DNA of 64,000 bases from Plecoglossus altivelis (GCA_036571765.1 BROE01000019.1:8114904-8178903), one strand, 5' to 3'. Shown: positions 25,101-37,195, counted from the stretch's first letter. Made by a program: numbers and translations. The notes: generated by a model not told the origin, from the sequence alone.

Positions 25101-28100
25101 TAGAAAACAAAACATACGACCTAACTCACCAACCCCCCAACTAGAACAACGCCTAACCCCGTCACGATTGGCACCCCCTGCCCGCTTCTCCACACCCTCC
25201 CCCACGAAAACTCCCCATTACTAGACCCCAACGATCCCACATATACTACCCCCCTCACCCCCTCCCCCTCAAATCACAGCCCCCCCAATCTCCCTCACTC
25301 CGCCTATCTCGCCACCATAAAGCCTCCACTTCATCCCCCCTCCCTTCTCCCGCCTCGGCTCCCCCTTTCTCCCCCCGATATCCCTTCCCCACAGCCTTCA
25401 TCACCCCCTACCCACTTTGTACGCTCGGAACCGCTCCCCTTCTCCCCTCACCCTTCTCCTCCCCTCCCATTCTCCCTCGTTCCCCTTCCCCCTCCCCTTC
25501 CCCCTTCCTCCTCGCTCGCCTTCCCCCCCTCCCCTTCCCCCCTCCACTTCTCCCCCCTCCCTTCTCCTCGCTCCCCTTCTCCCTCGCTCCCCTGCTCCTC
25601 CCCCGAGCAGCAACAGCCCCCATCTCATAGCGATGCCATTTCTCATCAGCAGCAGGACAGGCTGAGCTCTGGGCTGGGAGAGGCGCTCAAACAAGCTCAC
25701 CGATATTCGGGTGATTCAGCAACTTCATGATCCTGACTTCTCGAAACAGCTGAGAGAGACGAGAGAGAGATATGAGAGATGAAAGAGAGATGGGAGAGAG
25801 ATGACAGAAGAACACAGAAGGAAAATCACATTTAGAATTTTTATGAAGCATTTCCTTTCTGTGCTTTGTTGTTCATTTACTTTAGATCTTTTTTGGAGGG
25901 GTGGGGGGGGTCACGTCGATCTGAGACGTCTAAATCAGCATGTCTACAGAAAGCCCCGATATGTTTGTCTTCTTCTCAAACTTTACACAGACTCTAGTGG
26001 ATGTACAACTCTGGAGAAATTCCATCCAAGTGGGAGAACAACACTAACAGGGTTGCTCATTAACTGCATGTCATCATCTCTCTCTACACACACACACACC
26101 CCATCCTCCCTCTCCCTCCCTCCCTCCCTCCCTCCCTCCACACGCACGCGCACACACGCACACACATCCCAACCCAACCCAAGCCCTCATAACAGGAAGT
26201 ACTTGGGTCTAATTTCCTGTAATTTCTGCCATTTCCTGCTTCCTGCCCTTAAGGGAGCCCAGTGCTGAGTGAGGGAGGCACGAGCACGACTCTGGCCAGC
26301 TGGAGTCACCGTCACCTTACCATCACCTTACCATCACCCTGCTGTCACTCACCTTCTGAAGACTGGACGAGTTCAACTGAGTTTTGTCTATGATTTTCAC
26401 CGCCACCTAAAAACAAAAACGTATTTCAAACAAAACTGAAAACTTCAGAAGTGCCTTGATGTTTGTGTCCAAAGCTCTGCTACTGAGCTGCGCTTCGTCG
26501 ACCCTCCAGTCAGGTCGAGAGTCGTCAAGCTACAGACCCCAACATTGCTCTTCAACACCAGACAGACACCCCCCTGCATCAGTACCCTGCCGTGTGCTGA
26601 GTGAAGCCCCTGTGCGGCTCCACCAGTAGGGGGCTCCACCTCTGACCTCTCCTCCTCACCTCTTTCCCCGTCAGGACGTGGCGAGCCAGTTTCACCTTGG
26701 CGAAGTTGCCCTTGCCGATGGTCTTCAGCAGACGGTAGTTACCGATGTGAGGCTGGTCGTCGGCCGTGGTGGCGACCGAGTTGCGGCAGCGAGGCATGCT
26801 GGGACGCCTGCCTGCCTTGGAGTCGCTGTGGGACTGGAGGAGGACAGAGGCAGATGGTTAAACTGATGGTTTTTTCAAGGTATATATACATATTTTTTTT
26901 ATTATTATTATTATTGTTTGTTAGTTTTTTATGTTTTAAGCAATCAGAAATTATGTGTGTATGGATCCTACAGCTGATACAACAGTGACCTGTGGCCAAA
27001 CTTCAGACCACGAGAGACTTCCTGTGGCTGGGCAGCTAGCTACAGCAGTTAACTGTGTCCTTGAACAGCTGTTGTGTTGGACAGAATGGATTTGCCTTGA
27101 GTGCCTGTCCTGAACCTTCTCAGGCAGGCAGAATAACAAGCAGTAACGTTAGTGTGGATGTTGCTGCATGTTGGGCCAGTGTGCGAGCAACTTTCCACAA
27201 CATCTGCTCCGAGAGACAAGCCACTTCAAGTAGTAAATAAACAATTTCCTAGTCAGCGGTAAAACCACGCGTTTCTTGCATGCGTTCTAGGATCGAGAAG
27301 TTGTGAACATTCTGGAAACCTGGCGTCCATTCTGTCACAACCAAGGAGCTTGTGGCCAGGGCCATGTCTGTGTACATAACCAAAGGGAGCCGCCTGCAGT
27401 ACTGGGACATGGGCGTCTTGTCAGGACACCTCAGCAGCTGAGGAGGAGGGCTGAGATAGCCTCTCCCTTCACAAGCAGATCCAATCTGCTGGGAGGGAGG
27501 GAGGGAGGGAGGGAGGGGAGGAAGGAGGGAGGGGGCAAAGGGAGAGAGTCAGAGAGAAAGTGAAAGAAAGAGTGAGAGACGGAAAACAGAGGGGGAGGGA
27601 GAGAGACAGAAAGACAGGAGAGGGAGTGAGAAGACAGAGACAGAGAGAGAGACAGAGAGAGAGAGACAGACAGAAAGAGAGAGACAGAGAGAGAGATAGA
27701 GAGATAGAGAAGCTGCTTTGGGAAACCCAGAGTGTTGCAGTCTCTTAATGCCTAAGCAACACTGATCTATCCCTCTGATCCTCCCCTGCAAACAACTGGA
27801 GACTCAGACTGTCTCTTCGTGACCTAACTCTCTCTGTGGGCAGAATGGAAGGCATGTTTATAACCCATACAGCTCCGTTTCAACTTTCAAGTTAAGACCA
27901 CATCTACAACATGCGATTCTCCAGATGTAAACGTCCTCGACGCGTCAAGTTTGTAAATACATCGTAGGACGGACGGTAGCATGAAACTGTCTATAAAACC
28001 AGAAGATAATCTGCTTGAAAAAGCCCCTCATGGCAGTCAGTGGTCTGCCTGTCCTCCTCCTCCCACCTCCTATTTAATGTTACTCCAGTATTAGCTTACG

Positions 28101-28565
28101 TAACGAGAGAAAATGAACAGAGGTGTAAATCAGACCACTGTTCAAAGCTAAATCACCAGGAGACCACTGCTTCTGAAGACAGCTGTCACCCGAGCAACCC
28201 CCTTGACACACACACACACACACACAACACACACAAAACACACACACACAAAACACACAAGAACCTCATCACATCAACAGCTAAAAAGAGGAACGTTCGA
28301 GTAACAAGATAAACAAGTGCTGATGCAGCCTGGATGGGATAGTGTTTCAGCATGTCACCGAGGCCCTATCAACAGCTAGCTGCTGTGTAACAGGCAGGAG
28401 GAAGAAAACTGGCCGTTTAGTTCTCCGTCGTCGGTAAGGCGTGCGGTGGATGTCAAAAAGTGTCCTGAACGCCCACACGCCCACACACACCCTGATCCGC
28501 CAAGGAGCTCTGCAATGACGTAGAGTGTCAGCAATGCAGTCTGCAGTCCTCACACACGCGCACAT

Positions 28566-28598
<33 letters not shown>

Positions 28599-31500
28599 GC
28601 TCTGACCTTCAGCACAGCAGACAACACACCAGACCAGTCCCCCCCGCACGCGCACACACGCACGCGCACACACGCACGCGCCCACACCCACAGAACATGT
28701 AAAGACACGTTGACTGCTACAAAGACACTACTCACACACACACACAAAGCAAAGATATAACAGAGACACCGTCACAGAAGAACCTGGTAAATGATGTCGA
28801 TTTAATGGGTGGCCAGTCAGACATGCTGTCCCTCCCTGCCAGCCCGGCTAAGCAGCAGATCACTCACAGCCATCCCATCTGACATGTTGTCACTCTGGCC
28901 ACGCTCGGATCCACAGCACGTGTACACAACACAGGAACGGCACGCAGAAAATGTACCATCAGAAGAGCGTAGTTCTCAATGTATTTGACCACATCTCAGC
29001 TACCAGCCATAGGTAACAATGACCACATCTCAGCTACCAGGCACAGGTAACAATGACCACATCTCAGCTACAAAACACAGGTAACGATGACCACATCTCA
29101 GCTACAAGTCACAGGTAACGATGACCACATCTCAGCTACAAGACACAGGTAACGATGACCACATCTCAGCTACAAGGCACAGGTAACAATGACCACATCT
29201 CAGCTACCAGGCACAGGTAACAATGACCACATCTTAGCTACCAGCCACAGGTAACGATGACCACATCTCAGCTATAAGACACAGGTAACGATGACCACAT
29301 CTCAGCTACAAGAGGGCCACAGTGTAAGAGGGAGCCTGAGTAACAGAGCGCTTTGGCTGTGTTCACACCAGAGGTGCGTTCACACCAGAGCTGCGTTGAG
29401 GCCTTTCAACATTTAACAGCTCCCAAGTTAATCAACACGCCCCTTATGTCTGCTTGAGAGACTCGACATTGAGACCGTGCAATGCTAAACCACTGAACCA
29501 CAGCGAGCGACGTCACCAACCAGCAAGTAGCAAACACTGAAGACGCTCATTGGAACGCCTCTTCCAGAACTCCCCGCGTGACTACATTATATATAATCTT
29601 TTTAAAATTGCGAAAGTAATGCCTAGATGATGTTTCAGGGCTCCAGACAAGCCGGGGGTATTCTGGGCTTGGAAAGACACAGGCCGTGCAAAAACGCCCA
29701 GGCAAAGGCTGTCCCATCCCAATGTTAAACAGGATGTTTGGGTCATTACCACAAGTACAGCAATTATATCCCTTCTCCTGCAGGCCGACAGAGAGGAAAC
29801 GTACGCAGGAGAAGACGCAATGACAGGGTCCAGCTTTCAGACAAGGTGAGGCAAGCCCGGGTTCGCCTGTCAAGGCAGCCGTCATTGTGAGGCAGGGCCG
29901 CGGAGGCAGGGCCCCTGGAGGCAGGGCCCCTGGAGGCAGGGCCCCTGGAGGCAGGGCCCCTGGAGGCAGGGCCGCGGAGGCAGGGCCCCTGGAGGCAGGG
30001 CCGCGGAGGCAGGGCTGCGGAGGCAGCCCATTGGGCAAGAGCTGACATGCTCAGTGGGCTTTGCACAATCAAGAAAACGAGAGGAAAAGAAGAAGGACGA
30101 TGAACTGATACAGGATGAAAGCTGACTTGACAGGAACTATCCATCTAAGGTCTGCTCAGAAACAACAGCAATATTTACAACAGCTGAACAGACAGTGCAA
30201 TAAACAGAAACACAGCGATCCAATGACAACATCTCTACCCTGCCTTATAACCTGCCCGTATACTACAAGAATAATGCTACATTACCTTAAAAACCAATGT
30301 CCACAATGTGCTTTGCTAAAAGATAACTCAAAACGAACAGTCAATACAGTTCACTGTATTAATTATTGATTCATATATATTCTTATAAGGGCACAATAAT
30401 TTCAGTTCAGTGTTTTGCCACATGGGCCAATTCTTATTTTCTACAGTAAATAAGTAGATCTAGAAGTGGACTTCTGGAGGTCTCTGTATGGTGAATGCAT
30501 GCACCTTCCTGTCACAGTAAAGTCCTTTGTGCAAACTTTCATGGTGAATGAAACCCCTTTCTGATTCTGAGCTGGTGTTTGGAAGGTACTCTGCCCCTCA
30601 ACACCACTCGAGTCTACAGACTGCAGTCAGTCTGCATTCTACAGTCTGTCTGCAGTCCACAGTCTACAACGGTAGGGATACAAATGTACTCCACCAATGA
30701 TGGGAGGGTTCAAGCTGTGTTTACTGCGAAGGTTGGGTATTAGGTAAGGTTTAGGTAAGGTCTAAAGTTTAAGGGTTAGGGTTTGAGTAATCACTTCCAA
30801 TAAATCCAATAGGTTTTGCTTTCTTTGTGATTTTATCACCAGATACTTTATGCTTCCCTGGTATTGCATCAGTAAAACACACTCCCCATCAACAACAGCA
30901 GATAGTGCTTGAAAGCCAGTCCACACCAGGCCTGCCCCTGTGCATCTGTATTGACTATTGACGCATCCTGCCAAGGATCCATCTGGGTCAAGAATCCCAG
31001 GGTCATTAGTCCAAGACTCAGCCACCCCCCGTTCCTGAGACAGGAACTTTAGGGAGGGAGGGAGGGAGGGAGGGAAGGACACAAGCAGACAATGAGAGTG
31101 GACCAGGGAAGAAAGGAGGTGTTTGAGCCAGCTTGTCGTTTATCGGGGTATTAATATCACACCACAGTTATTTTCAGTGGCGCTAGTGGCAGCAGGGGGG
31201 ATACAAATAGACAGCAACTGGGCTCTCCCTCCACAGTGTCGCGTCTACAGTGGTCCCATCACTGCTCCTACTGCAGTATACGTCTGATTACAAAACCAGA
31301 ACTGACTGCAACCTACTTTGAAGTTGGGCCTAATCTCCAAATCCCAGATTCGAGCCAAAGCAGCGAAATACACACGCATCAAATTCACTCTTTTCTACTA
31401 ATCAAAGGGTTGACTAAAATTGAGGAAAAAATGCAAATCATCTAACCAAAAAATGGGCCAAAAGTTAATGGAGCATTAGACTCTGGCTGTGTCCTAGCCA

Positions 31501-33163
31501 ACGGGATTAGGTTGTTGTAAAACACCGTGATACGAACTACTGGCCAAAAACCTTCCTTTCAACAGTTTACGGTCACTCAGGCATTACATCTGACACAAAT
31601 AATAAACAGTAATCAACAAGACAGCTTTGTAAACACCATATGAGACATCTGGCTAAATGACTTCTTCTTAAAGTCTTAGCTCTTGTGAAGAGCTATAGCC
31701 GTACTGACTAATGTTCCTTCAAATCTGGAAACTAAACCTAGACAAGCATTCGAACAAAGCAGGAACAGGAGGGGTGTTGACAGTAGGGTTTAAATCAACC
31801 CTCCATGCTTGTGGCACACCAACCCCCCCTCCCTCCCTCTCCTCCCCCTGCCTATGTTCTATTAATACAGCGCCAGGATACATGAGTCTGCTTCAGTCAT
31901 GACAGTGAAACACCAAAGAACAGAACCAAGTTGCAGGCTACAGTAAAGCAGGGGCTGAAGGAAACCTCGGAAACAGTCCGATTGGCAGAGACAACAGCAG
32001 GCCTACAAACAGAAGGGGGGAGATCCTTTCAAAGCCATCTTTCTCAAACAGTGAACAGTGGATTTAACACGATTCAACAGCAATATACAGACATTACAAA
32101 GGGACACTGGGCCCCCTCCGCTCATCTACACCCACAAGTTCAACTGGAAATGCTGGTTTTTACCAATACAGAAGTAGAGGAAGGAAGTATAGAGTGTACG
32201 CGAATGTCGTGTATCAACAGCCGTCTTGAGGTGCCAAACAAGCTAGGCAGGGCTTGGTGGTTGAAGCTTGGCCACTCCTTGCCTTTACTCTCCGTAGTAT
32301 CTCTAACGAAACTGAGGTCATGAAACCGGCTCGTAAAGTCATAGTTGCTTCGGTGAAAGACCCCAAAAAGAAATGTTCGAGACTCGTATTTAAGCAGTTC
32401 TTAGAATAGAGTTGCGTTAAGCTCTCAAGTGTCCAACCTTGTCCTCGGCACTAACTAGAAAATGTCATTCCAGTCCTGACATTTGTAATGAATAACAACG
32501 CGATCTCAGTAATAAACCATTTAAATACATCCATACGTGGCAGAAGTACCTGTCTGAAGTTCCTAGATCACCAGATATGGTAGTAAACCAAATAATGAGA
32601 ATGTGTCTTTTGATGAACTACCTTGGAGTAACCACAAAAATGAAGCTTTACATACGAACTCATCTTGAAAAATATATACGTTTATAACGCGTGAATACAT
32701 GTTGCTTAGATTCAAGACACAGACAATGGTATATGGAATAATACAGCTAAATAAAAATCCATAGGCCGCTTCAGTAACTCTTTATTTAGGCCCAACAATT
32801 AGCTAGCGAGCTAAAACTAAGTACTACCAACAGGCTAGACAGTGGCCAATACTACTAGCCCTTAAGTGACTTTTGGTTTTAAGTGACCTGAATGAATTTA
32901 AAGTTGGCATGGACACGAATAAATGGATTTAAATACAGATATACCGCTAGTAACTTATTCCGATTGATGGTTTGATGTGTAACGTGGAATAGCAACAGTA
33001 GAGCTAGCTTGTAATCGCAAAAGGCTGGTGTTGTGGCATTTGCTTGTGCCCAAAAAAAGTACCTAGCACTAACGTTAGCTAGCTTGTAGCTAGCGAACCC
33101 AGTGATTTGACTTACCTGGTTAGACGAATGTTCGATTGTTAACGTTGGCGCCCGTGTTGACAT
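13831..33163 (-). CDS. mark2: MARK2, microtubule affinity-regulating Ser/Thr kinase
   Basis: Minus-strand exons in order: 33116-33163, 26660-26833, 26353-26406, 25701-25749, [one missing], 24125-24195, 23962-24018, 23496-23630, 23217-23318, 22973-23092, 22361-22460, 21404-21516, 21087-21222, 20710-20855, 20439-20527, 19003-19140, 17223-17486, 16525-16551, 13831-14257. They sum to 749 residues with consistent phases (human MARK2 is about 788). Visible features are the glycine loop [12 protein letters not shown] lysine, HRDLK, DFG, the LKB1-type activation-loop Thr in [14 protein letters not shown], a UBA domain ([12 protein letters not shown]), Ser-rich spacer, basic [14 protein letters not shown] segment and C-terminal KA1 domain ending [11 protein letters not shown]. 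The family phosphorylates KXGS motifs of tau/MAPs and controls cell polarity at the cortex. Paralogues MARK1/3 are similar; the bad-sart1-banf1 neighbourhood favours MARK2. A further in-frame Met lies at 33214. The exon for kinase strands beta4-beta5 is absent (see 24290-25640). Confidence 0.93.
14958..15180 (+). repeat. tRNA-Cys-derived SINE in mark2 intron
   Basis: The head (14958-15027) keeps a tRNA-Cys-like D arm (GCTCAGTGGGTAGAGC), anticodon loop CTGCAGA with GCA anticodon and a B-box-like GGTTCAGACC. After a C-rich stretch, a tail (GGATTGAAGGTGTGTGCC) resembles the conserved 3' core of fish V-SINEs. It is diverged, so an old copy. The right border is approximate. Confidence 0.7.
17924..18068. 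repeat. Short tandem repeat of TGACTGTATGA type in mark2 intron
   Basis: Imperfect units alternating GTATGACTGG, GTATGACGTGATGAC and TTTGACTTGATGAC, about ten in all. It lies in the mark2 intron upstream of the exon ending at 17486. Confidence 0.8.
18226..18527. repeat. 23-bp minisatellite, about 13 copies, mark2 intron
   Basis: Unit AGGGGCCAGGATGGGTAATG plus TAC, repeated head to tail with scattered changes (ATGTATAGG, ACCTACAGG). It sits about 0.5 kb downstream, in gene sense, of the GC-type donor at 19002. Confidence 0.95.
20258..20432. repeat. TG-rich repeat next to a mark2 exon
   Basis: (TG)n runs within longer units of GAGGACGTGTGGAGGTGTGC plus GTGAGGGTGCGATGG. It abuts the donor of the exon ending at 20439. 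Confidence 0.85.
20611..20640 (-). repeat. SINE 3'-core fragment
   Basis: The minus strand reads CCAGCGTCTGCTAAATGAAT, a close match to the conserved tail of fish V-SINE/HpaI-type elements. No tRNA-like head is attached, so it is a truncated remnant. Confidence 0.5.
20862..20980. repeat. GA/GGA purine tract in mark2 intron
   Basis: GAGGAGGAGAGGAGG-type low complexity just upstream, in gene sense, of the exon at 20710-20855. On the coding strand it is the pyrimidine tract leading to the acceptor. Confidence 0.9.
21679..21755. repeat. 10-bp tandem repeat (ACACATGCTA)
   Basis: Four clean ACATGCTAAC units preceded by related ACTAAC-rich units, within a mark2 intron. Confidence 0.85.
22000..22291. 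repeat. TG microsatellite with ATGCTTCAG interruptions
   Basis: (TG)n blocks separated about ten times by TATGCTTCAG-like spacers: a compound minisatellite in a mark2 intron near the donor at 22361. Confidence 0.95.
22490..22745. repeat. GAGGCTGGGG-type minisatellite
   Basis: About a dozen imperfect units of the kind GACTGAGGGAGGCTGGGG. On the gene strand it is C/T-rich and precedes the acceptor of the exon at 22361-22460. Confidence 0.85.
23696..23958. repeat. CAGACAGGCAGGTACAGGGG minisatellite
   Basis: Imperfect copies alternating ACAGACAGACAGGCAG and GGTACAGGGGAACA, in the short mark2 intron between the exons at 23496-23630 and 23962-24018. The intron is almost entirely repeat. Confidence 0.9.
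24290..25640. other. Anomalous low-complexity stretch where a mark2 kinase exon should be
   Basis: Composition drifts from A/G-rich (24290-24660) through A/C-rich (24660-25140) to nearly pure C/T (25140-25612) on the + strand. The mark2 exons on either side (25701-25749 and 24125-24195) are normal. The 66-nt exon for the segment VKLFEVIETEKTLYLVMEY of vertebrate MARKs should lie between them, and I find no trace on the minus strand. The likely reason is poor assembly of a simple-repeat intron; real loss is less likely because the kinase fold needs this part. Confidence 0.6.
26085..26165. repeat. (CA)n and (CTCC)n microsatellites
   Basis: Short CA run, then CCCTCCCT repeats, then CACACGCACGCGCACAC, in a mark2 intron. 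Confidence 0.85.
27490..27712. repeat. (GGGA)n then (GA)n microsatellite
   Basis: GGGAGGGAGGGA followed by long GAGAGACAGA-type sequence, in mark2 intron 1. Confidence 0.9.
28205..28262. repeat. (CA)n microsatellite
   Basis: Interrupted CA run with AACAC breaks, in mark2 intron 1. Confidence 0.9.
28548..28690. repeat. (CA)n/(CG)-rich compound microsatellite
   Basis: CACACACGCGCGCACAC and CACGCACGCGCACAC blocks in mark2 intron 1. Alternating purine-pyrimidine runs such as this can adopt Z-DNA (known property; not shown here). Confidence 0.85.
28987..29313. repeat. 34-bp minisatellite, ten copies, mark2 intron 1
   Basis: Each unit carries GACCACATCTCAGCTAC, a variable CAGGCA/AAGACA segment and CACAGGTAAC. 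Ten copies are recognisable, over 85 percent alike by eye. Confidence 0.95.
29895..30025. repeat. 15-bp GC-rich minisatellite
   Basis: About nine copies of GGAGGCAGGGCCCCT or GGAGGCAGGGCCGC, in mark2 intron 1. Its translation is a repetitive Pro/Ala/Gly/Leu string and not a protein. Confidence 0.95.
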
Positions 33164-33900
33164 TTTAGAAATTAGGAGACACGATCTTCGCTGACAGAAT
33201 GGTTTCAATTCCAACGAAACGACATTTGCCTTCGCTGTCTAAATCTTGCGAGGAAACTGAAATTAACATGGACTATTTTCTGTCCCAACCTCAACTAGTT
33301 AGCTGACGACCAGCTAGCTAGCTATCTTTATGGGCACAAAAGTTAGCTAGCTGGCTACTCCTGAGTTGAGTAGATACCTAGAGTAGTCTGAGTCAAGAAG
33401 TAACTAGCTAGTTAGCTAGCTACACGGATGAAATGTACAACTCGCTAACAACATTTACGTTTAATTCTATGATATATACAGCCATCCAGCAAACAACTTC
33501 AAGTTGCCAAATCCACAGATAACTACAGAAACGACTAGCTAGCAAGCTAGCTACTAGCTAGCCACCATCTGTCAAGTTGTCCCGCACCACACCAGGGTAG
33601 CGACAGGGATCCGTCCGCCTTGACTGTCTGCTCAACGACGCTCGAGCTAGCTAAACACCGCACAACGACGTCGTAACAGCAGTGTATTCTTCCTGCCTCG
33701 CCTGCCTAACTTCGATCGAGCTACCAGACAGCTTGCTGGTTTAGCGTAATGCTGTACTGATTTCCAAGTCAGCACAACGTTGTCTCTACCAGAAGCGCGA
33801 CAGAAATCATGTTTGGATTGCCGAATCTCTCTGGCTAGGCGGCGGGCGCTTACGCTGCGTTGCAGCCCTGCACTTATTGCAGAGGTCTAACGTAATGGAT
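33164..33900 (-). promoter_or_regulatory. mark2: Probable mark2 5' UTR/promoter, rich in TAGC motifs
   Basis: Lies immediately upstream of the first mark2 coding exon. It contains many TAGC/GCTA strings (for example AGCTAGCTAGCTATC near 33312, and 33401-33421, 33535-33562) together with CpG-bearing sequence at 33590-33720. The exact start site cannot be read. Similar clusters occur at the starts of sart1 and banf1. Confidence 0.45.
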
Positions 33901-34641
33901 GGGTTGAAGCAATATGGTTGTGAGAGGCATCGATCCGCAATACCTTTGCTTTGACTTTTACATGGCTGTTTTGGTCTGGGTGGATGACGCTCAAATTCTA
34001 CAAAAAGTACGACCACTGAACCGGACACCCCTTTAAAAGACTATTTACACATGTTTACCAGTCATTTAAATGCAATTGTCATAGTGGGCGCTCCGTACGC
34101 AGACTCGTGCTGCCCTCTCGTGGGTTGTGTTGAAAACGATCTGCAGTGCCCTTTGATGACTGAAGGAAATAAAACTATATCCTCATTGTCCTTGTGATAG
34201 CAATGATAGCAAATGGTTTACGAATAGCTGTACCAGAGTCTCCAAATGATCTCTTATCTCAAAGCACTAAAACACAATTCTAAACACAGAGGAGGTTACT
34301 TATTCTCTTACTAGTTATATTATGACATTTTGTCACGAGGAGGCCTAAGAGGTGCATTTACCTCTTTTAAGTTTCGTCGCATAAATTGCGTCTTATCCTC
34401 TACATTTTGTGCCCACAATTTCGACTTATCCTTCCACCTTTCGCGTGCTCCTCTTGGAGAAAGCATCACTCCTTGGCGTACTTGGTGTAAGCATGCGTAC
34501 AATAGGGTCTACTGCACCATACAACTGACTGTCGTGTCGTCTTGTGACTTTGTATGAAGCATACAAAACAGACAACTCAACTCAGGCTCTGTCAATGTAG
34601 GCACTGCATCTATGTGCTGACTTTACTTGTCCGATTCTATT

Positions 34642-34644
<3 letters not shown>

Positions 34645-34694
<50 letters not shown>
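34645..34694. repeat. (CT)n microsatellite
   Basis: About 25 uninterrupted CT units. Confidence 0.97.
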
Positions 34695-34698
<4 letters not shown>

Positions 34699-37084
34699 GC
34701 TTTGAGTCCAGGGATGACACGTTTGAGTTTCCTTGGACTTCCCGTGAGAAATTGCCCGTTATGTGGCTTTTTAAAGGCACCTTTAACATAACCCGAGCCT
34801 CTTGTCGTTCCGTTGTCATTTGGACGAGTCCCAAGTAGCCTCAACAGTTCCCCTGTAATGCAACAGAAGCCCATACCACACGTGCTTGAAACCAAGAATA
34901 ATTTGCTGGGTGCCTTCTTTCATTCTGCCTACCATTGGTCTAGTATGATGTCATCCGCTGTAGAGACCAGACCCACTGTCTCCACACACGCATCTGAGCG
35001 CACAGGCACATGCATAACCACGGACGTTGATAGCCTATGCTAGTTTTATATGGAGGGTTGAGGGTTTTTTATATAGAATATTGGCAGTATGATATATTTT
35101 TTACATGCATTTCGAGCGTCTTTTTTCTTTTACACAGACGGAAGTGCTAAACAAATATATGGACCACTTCAGAGAATTGGGATGCCTTTCGATATGAGGA
35201 TTCGTAGACTACACTAAGAGCATGAACATAAAACGGAATAGCCATTCTTAACGTAAGTATGCCAAGTTTTTAATCCATAGACCAAAACCAGTTTAACTCA
35301 AACTAATATACTTCTTCGTCTGAAATTAGCCGAGTGAGCGATTTGATTCAGCTTCCGATGCCACATGACGAGGAAGCACAAGGATACGTATTCCACACAT
35401 AAATTACATATTTTGCAGTGCGTAAATGCGTTAAAACGCGGAACACGAATGTGGCTCGAGCCCACAGTGGTTTGGACTTCGCTTATTTATTTATATAAAT
35501 TTGCGTTTATATGTATTTTTGTTTAAATAACTATGAATCAAGAAAGGTTGAATGCACCTCCATTACTAATTAATTATCGTGACAGGGGACGGTATCATGA
35601 GCTCTGCGGACTGTGCTAAAATATTGTCTATTATTCATTGGGACAAAACGTGCAGTGAAAGTGATATGCTGCTTTATTGAACACGCATAACTAAAATAAA
35701 CAGTCATATGTAGGAGTCTGAATGAGGCCACGGCCTATGAAGGCCATAGTTTAACATTAGGTTCTGTATTTTTTTGGAATGCATGGACCATGATTTATAA
35801 CATATTATCATGTAATTCTGATAGATTGTCCAATATGCATAGTATTGACATTACCGTTATTATGATCCTATTAGCATAAAACCGGCCTAATTTTAAAGCA
35901 GTTACAAGAACAAAGGATAACCGTGAAACGTCACTCAGGGAGATGAGAATAGACCGCTTCTTACACGCTGCTAGTTACTCACAGAGACAGAGAGGGTTCC
36001 TACGCGTAATGATGTGAGACGATGCGCGAAATGATTTCACTCCGATTCCACGTAATTTTACTTATGGGCCTCCGTTAAGCAGCCAGGGTACCACGATATA
36101 ATTTCTTCCACCCGTGTCCGTGATTATTTTCTTTTCAGGTGGACAAGTCCATTACTTTTCCATAGCAACCGAGGTGAACGGTATTACAGGTAGCCCTGCC
36201 TGTGTAATCAACACAGCATTAGCCAATATTTTATAAAGCTTTAACATCCTAATCAATAGCCACAATTATACGTAGACATCGCAGCAGGACAGACCCCATT
36301 AAAGGCTTAAAGCAGGATTGCCAATATATTTCAACAGGGTGCCGTTTCAAAGATCCCTCACTAACGGTCCTTACAAATACACCTCAGTCTACCGCAACAG
36401 TATCAGAAGGCCTCAACTGTAGCCAATGTATGTCACTGACACCAGGGCCCAGAGTCAAACCACAGTTCGGCTCTTGTGTGTATTTCTTCCTTACTCTGAG
36501 ATCATAACAAACAATTGCAGCCTGGTAGCAACAACACTAGCAAAACCATAGGAAAGCTTCTGAGGTTTGTTTAAAAGGACGGAGGACGGAATGGAAAAAA
36601 ACCCCACAAGGACTGACCTCAAACAGAAGACCTGTGGTAATAATAGAGATGGGATCACCAACAAAAGAAGATGGATTCTGGCAAAGTGGCATCGATACGT
36701 TTTGATATTGGTGTTACCCGCTGGACGGTTTTCCGTGGCCGCCATGAGTCTGATTGGAATTAATGAAAAAATTAATCATCTGACGTTTGGGGGAAAGAGG
36801 GGGGAGGGGGGGGCCGAGGGGTCTGGGGTGAGGACACCGGCGGCGTTGATGGGATTAGATACGCTGATCCGAGCTGTTACATCCGTGTGAGGGGAAAGTG
36901 ACTGAAACGGTGATGCGATCCCTTCCATTGATTGACAAAACGTACGGGCTCAATGATTTTACCCCCCACCCCCATCCTCACTACCCCCCGCCATCCACCC
37001 TCGCTGTTCTGGCTCGACTGCCCAGTGCCGCGATCCTCACTCCCCTACCCCTACGCATACTCTCCAGAGTAACAAAAGTACAGA

Positions 37085-37195
37085 NNNNNNNNNNNNNNNN
37101 NNNNNNNNNNNNNNNNNNNNNNNNNNNNNNNNNNNNNNNNNNNNNNNNNNNNNNNNNNNNNNNNNNNNNNNNNNNNNNNNNNNNNNNNNNNNNNN
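37085..37195. other. Assembly gap (111 N)
   Basis: Run of N. Both flanks are C-rich (CCCCATCCTCACC type), so the gap probably hides a simple repeat. Its true length may differ. Confidence 1.

Noticed and set aside
29547..30038. 163-codon minus-strand frame with Pro/Ala/Gly repeats
   Set aside because: It is the translation of the 15-bp minisatellite in mark2 intron 1.
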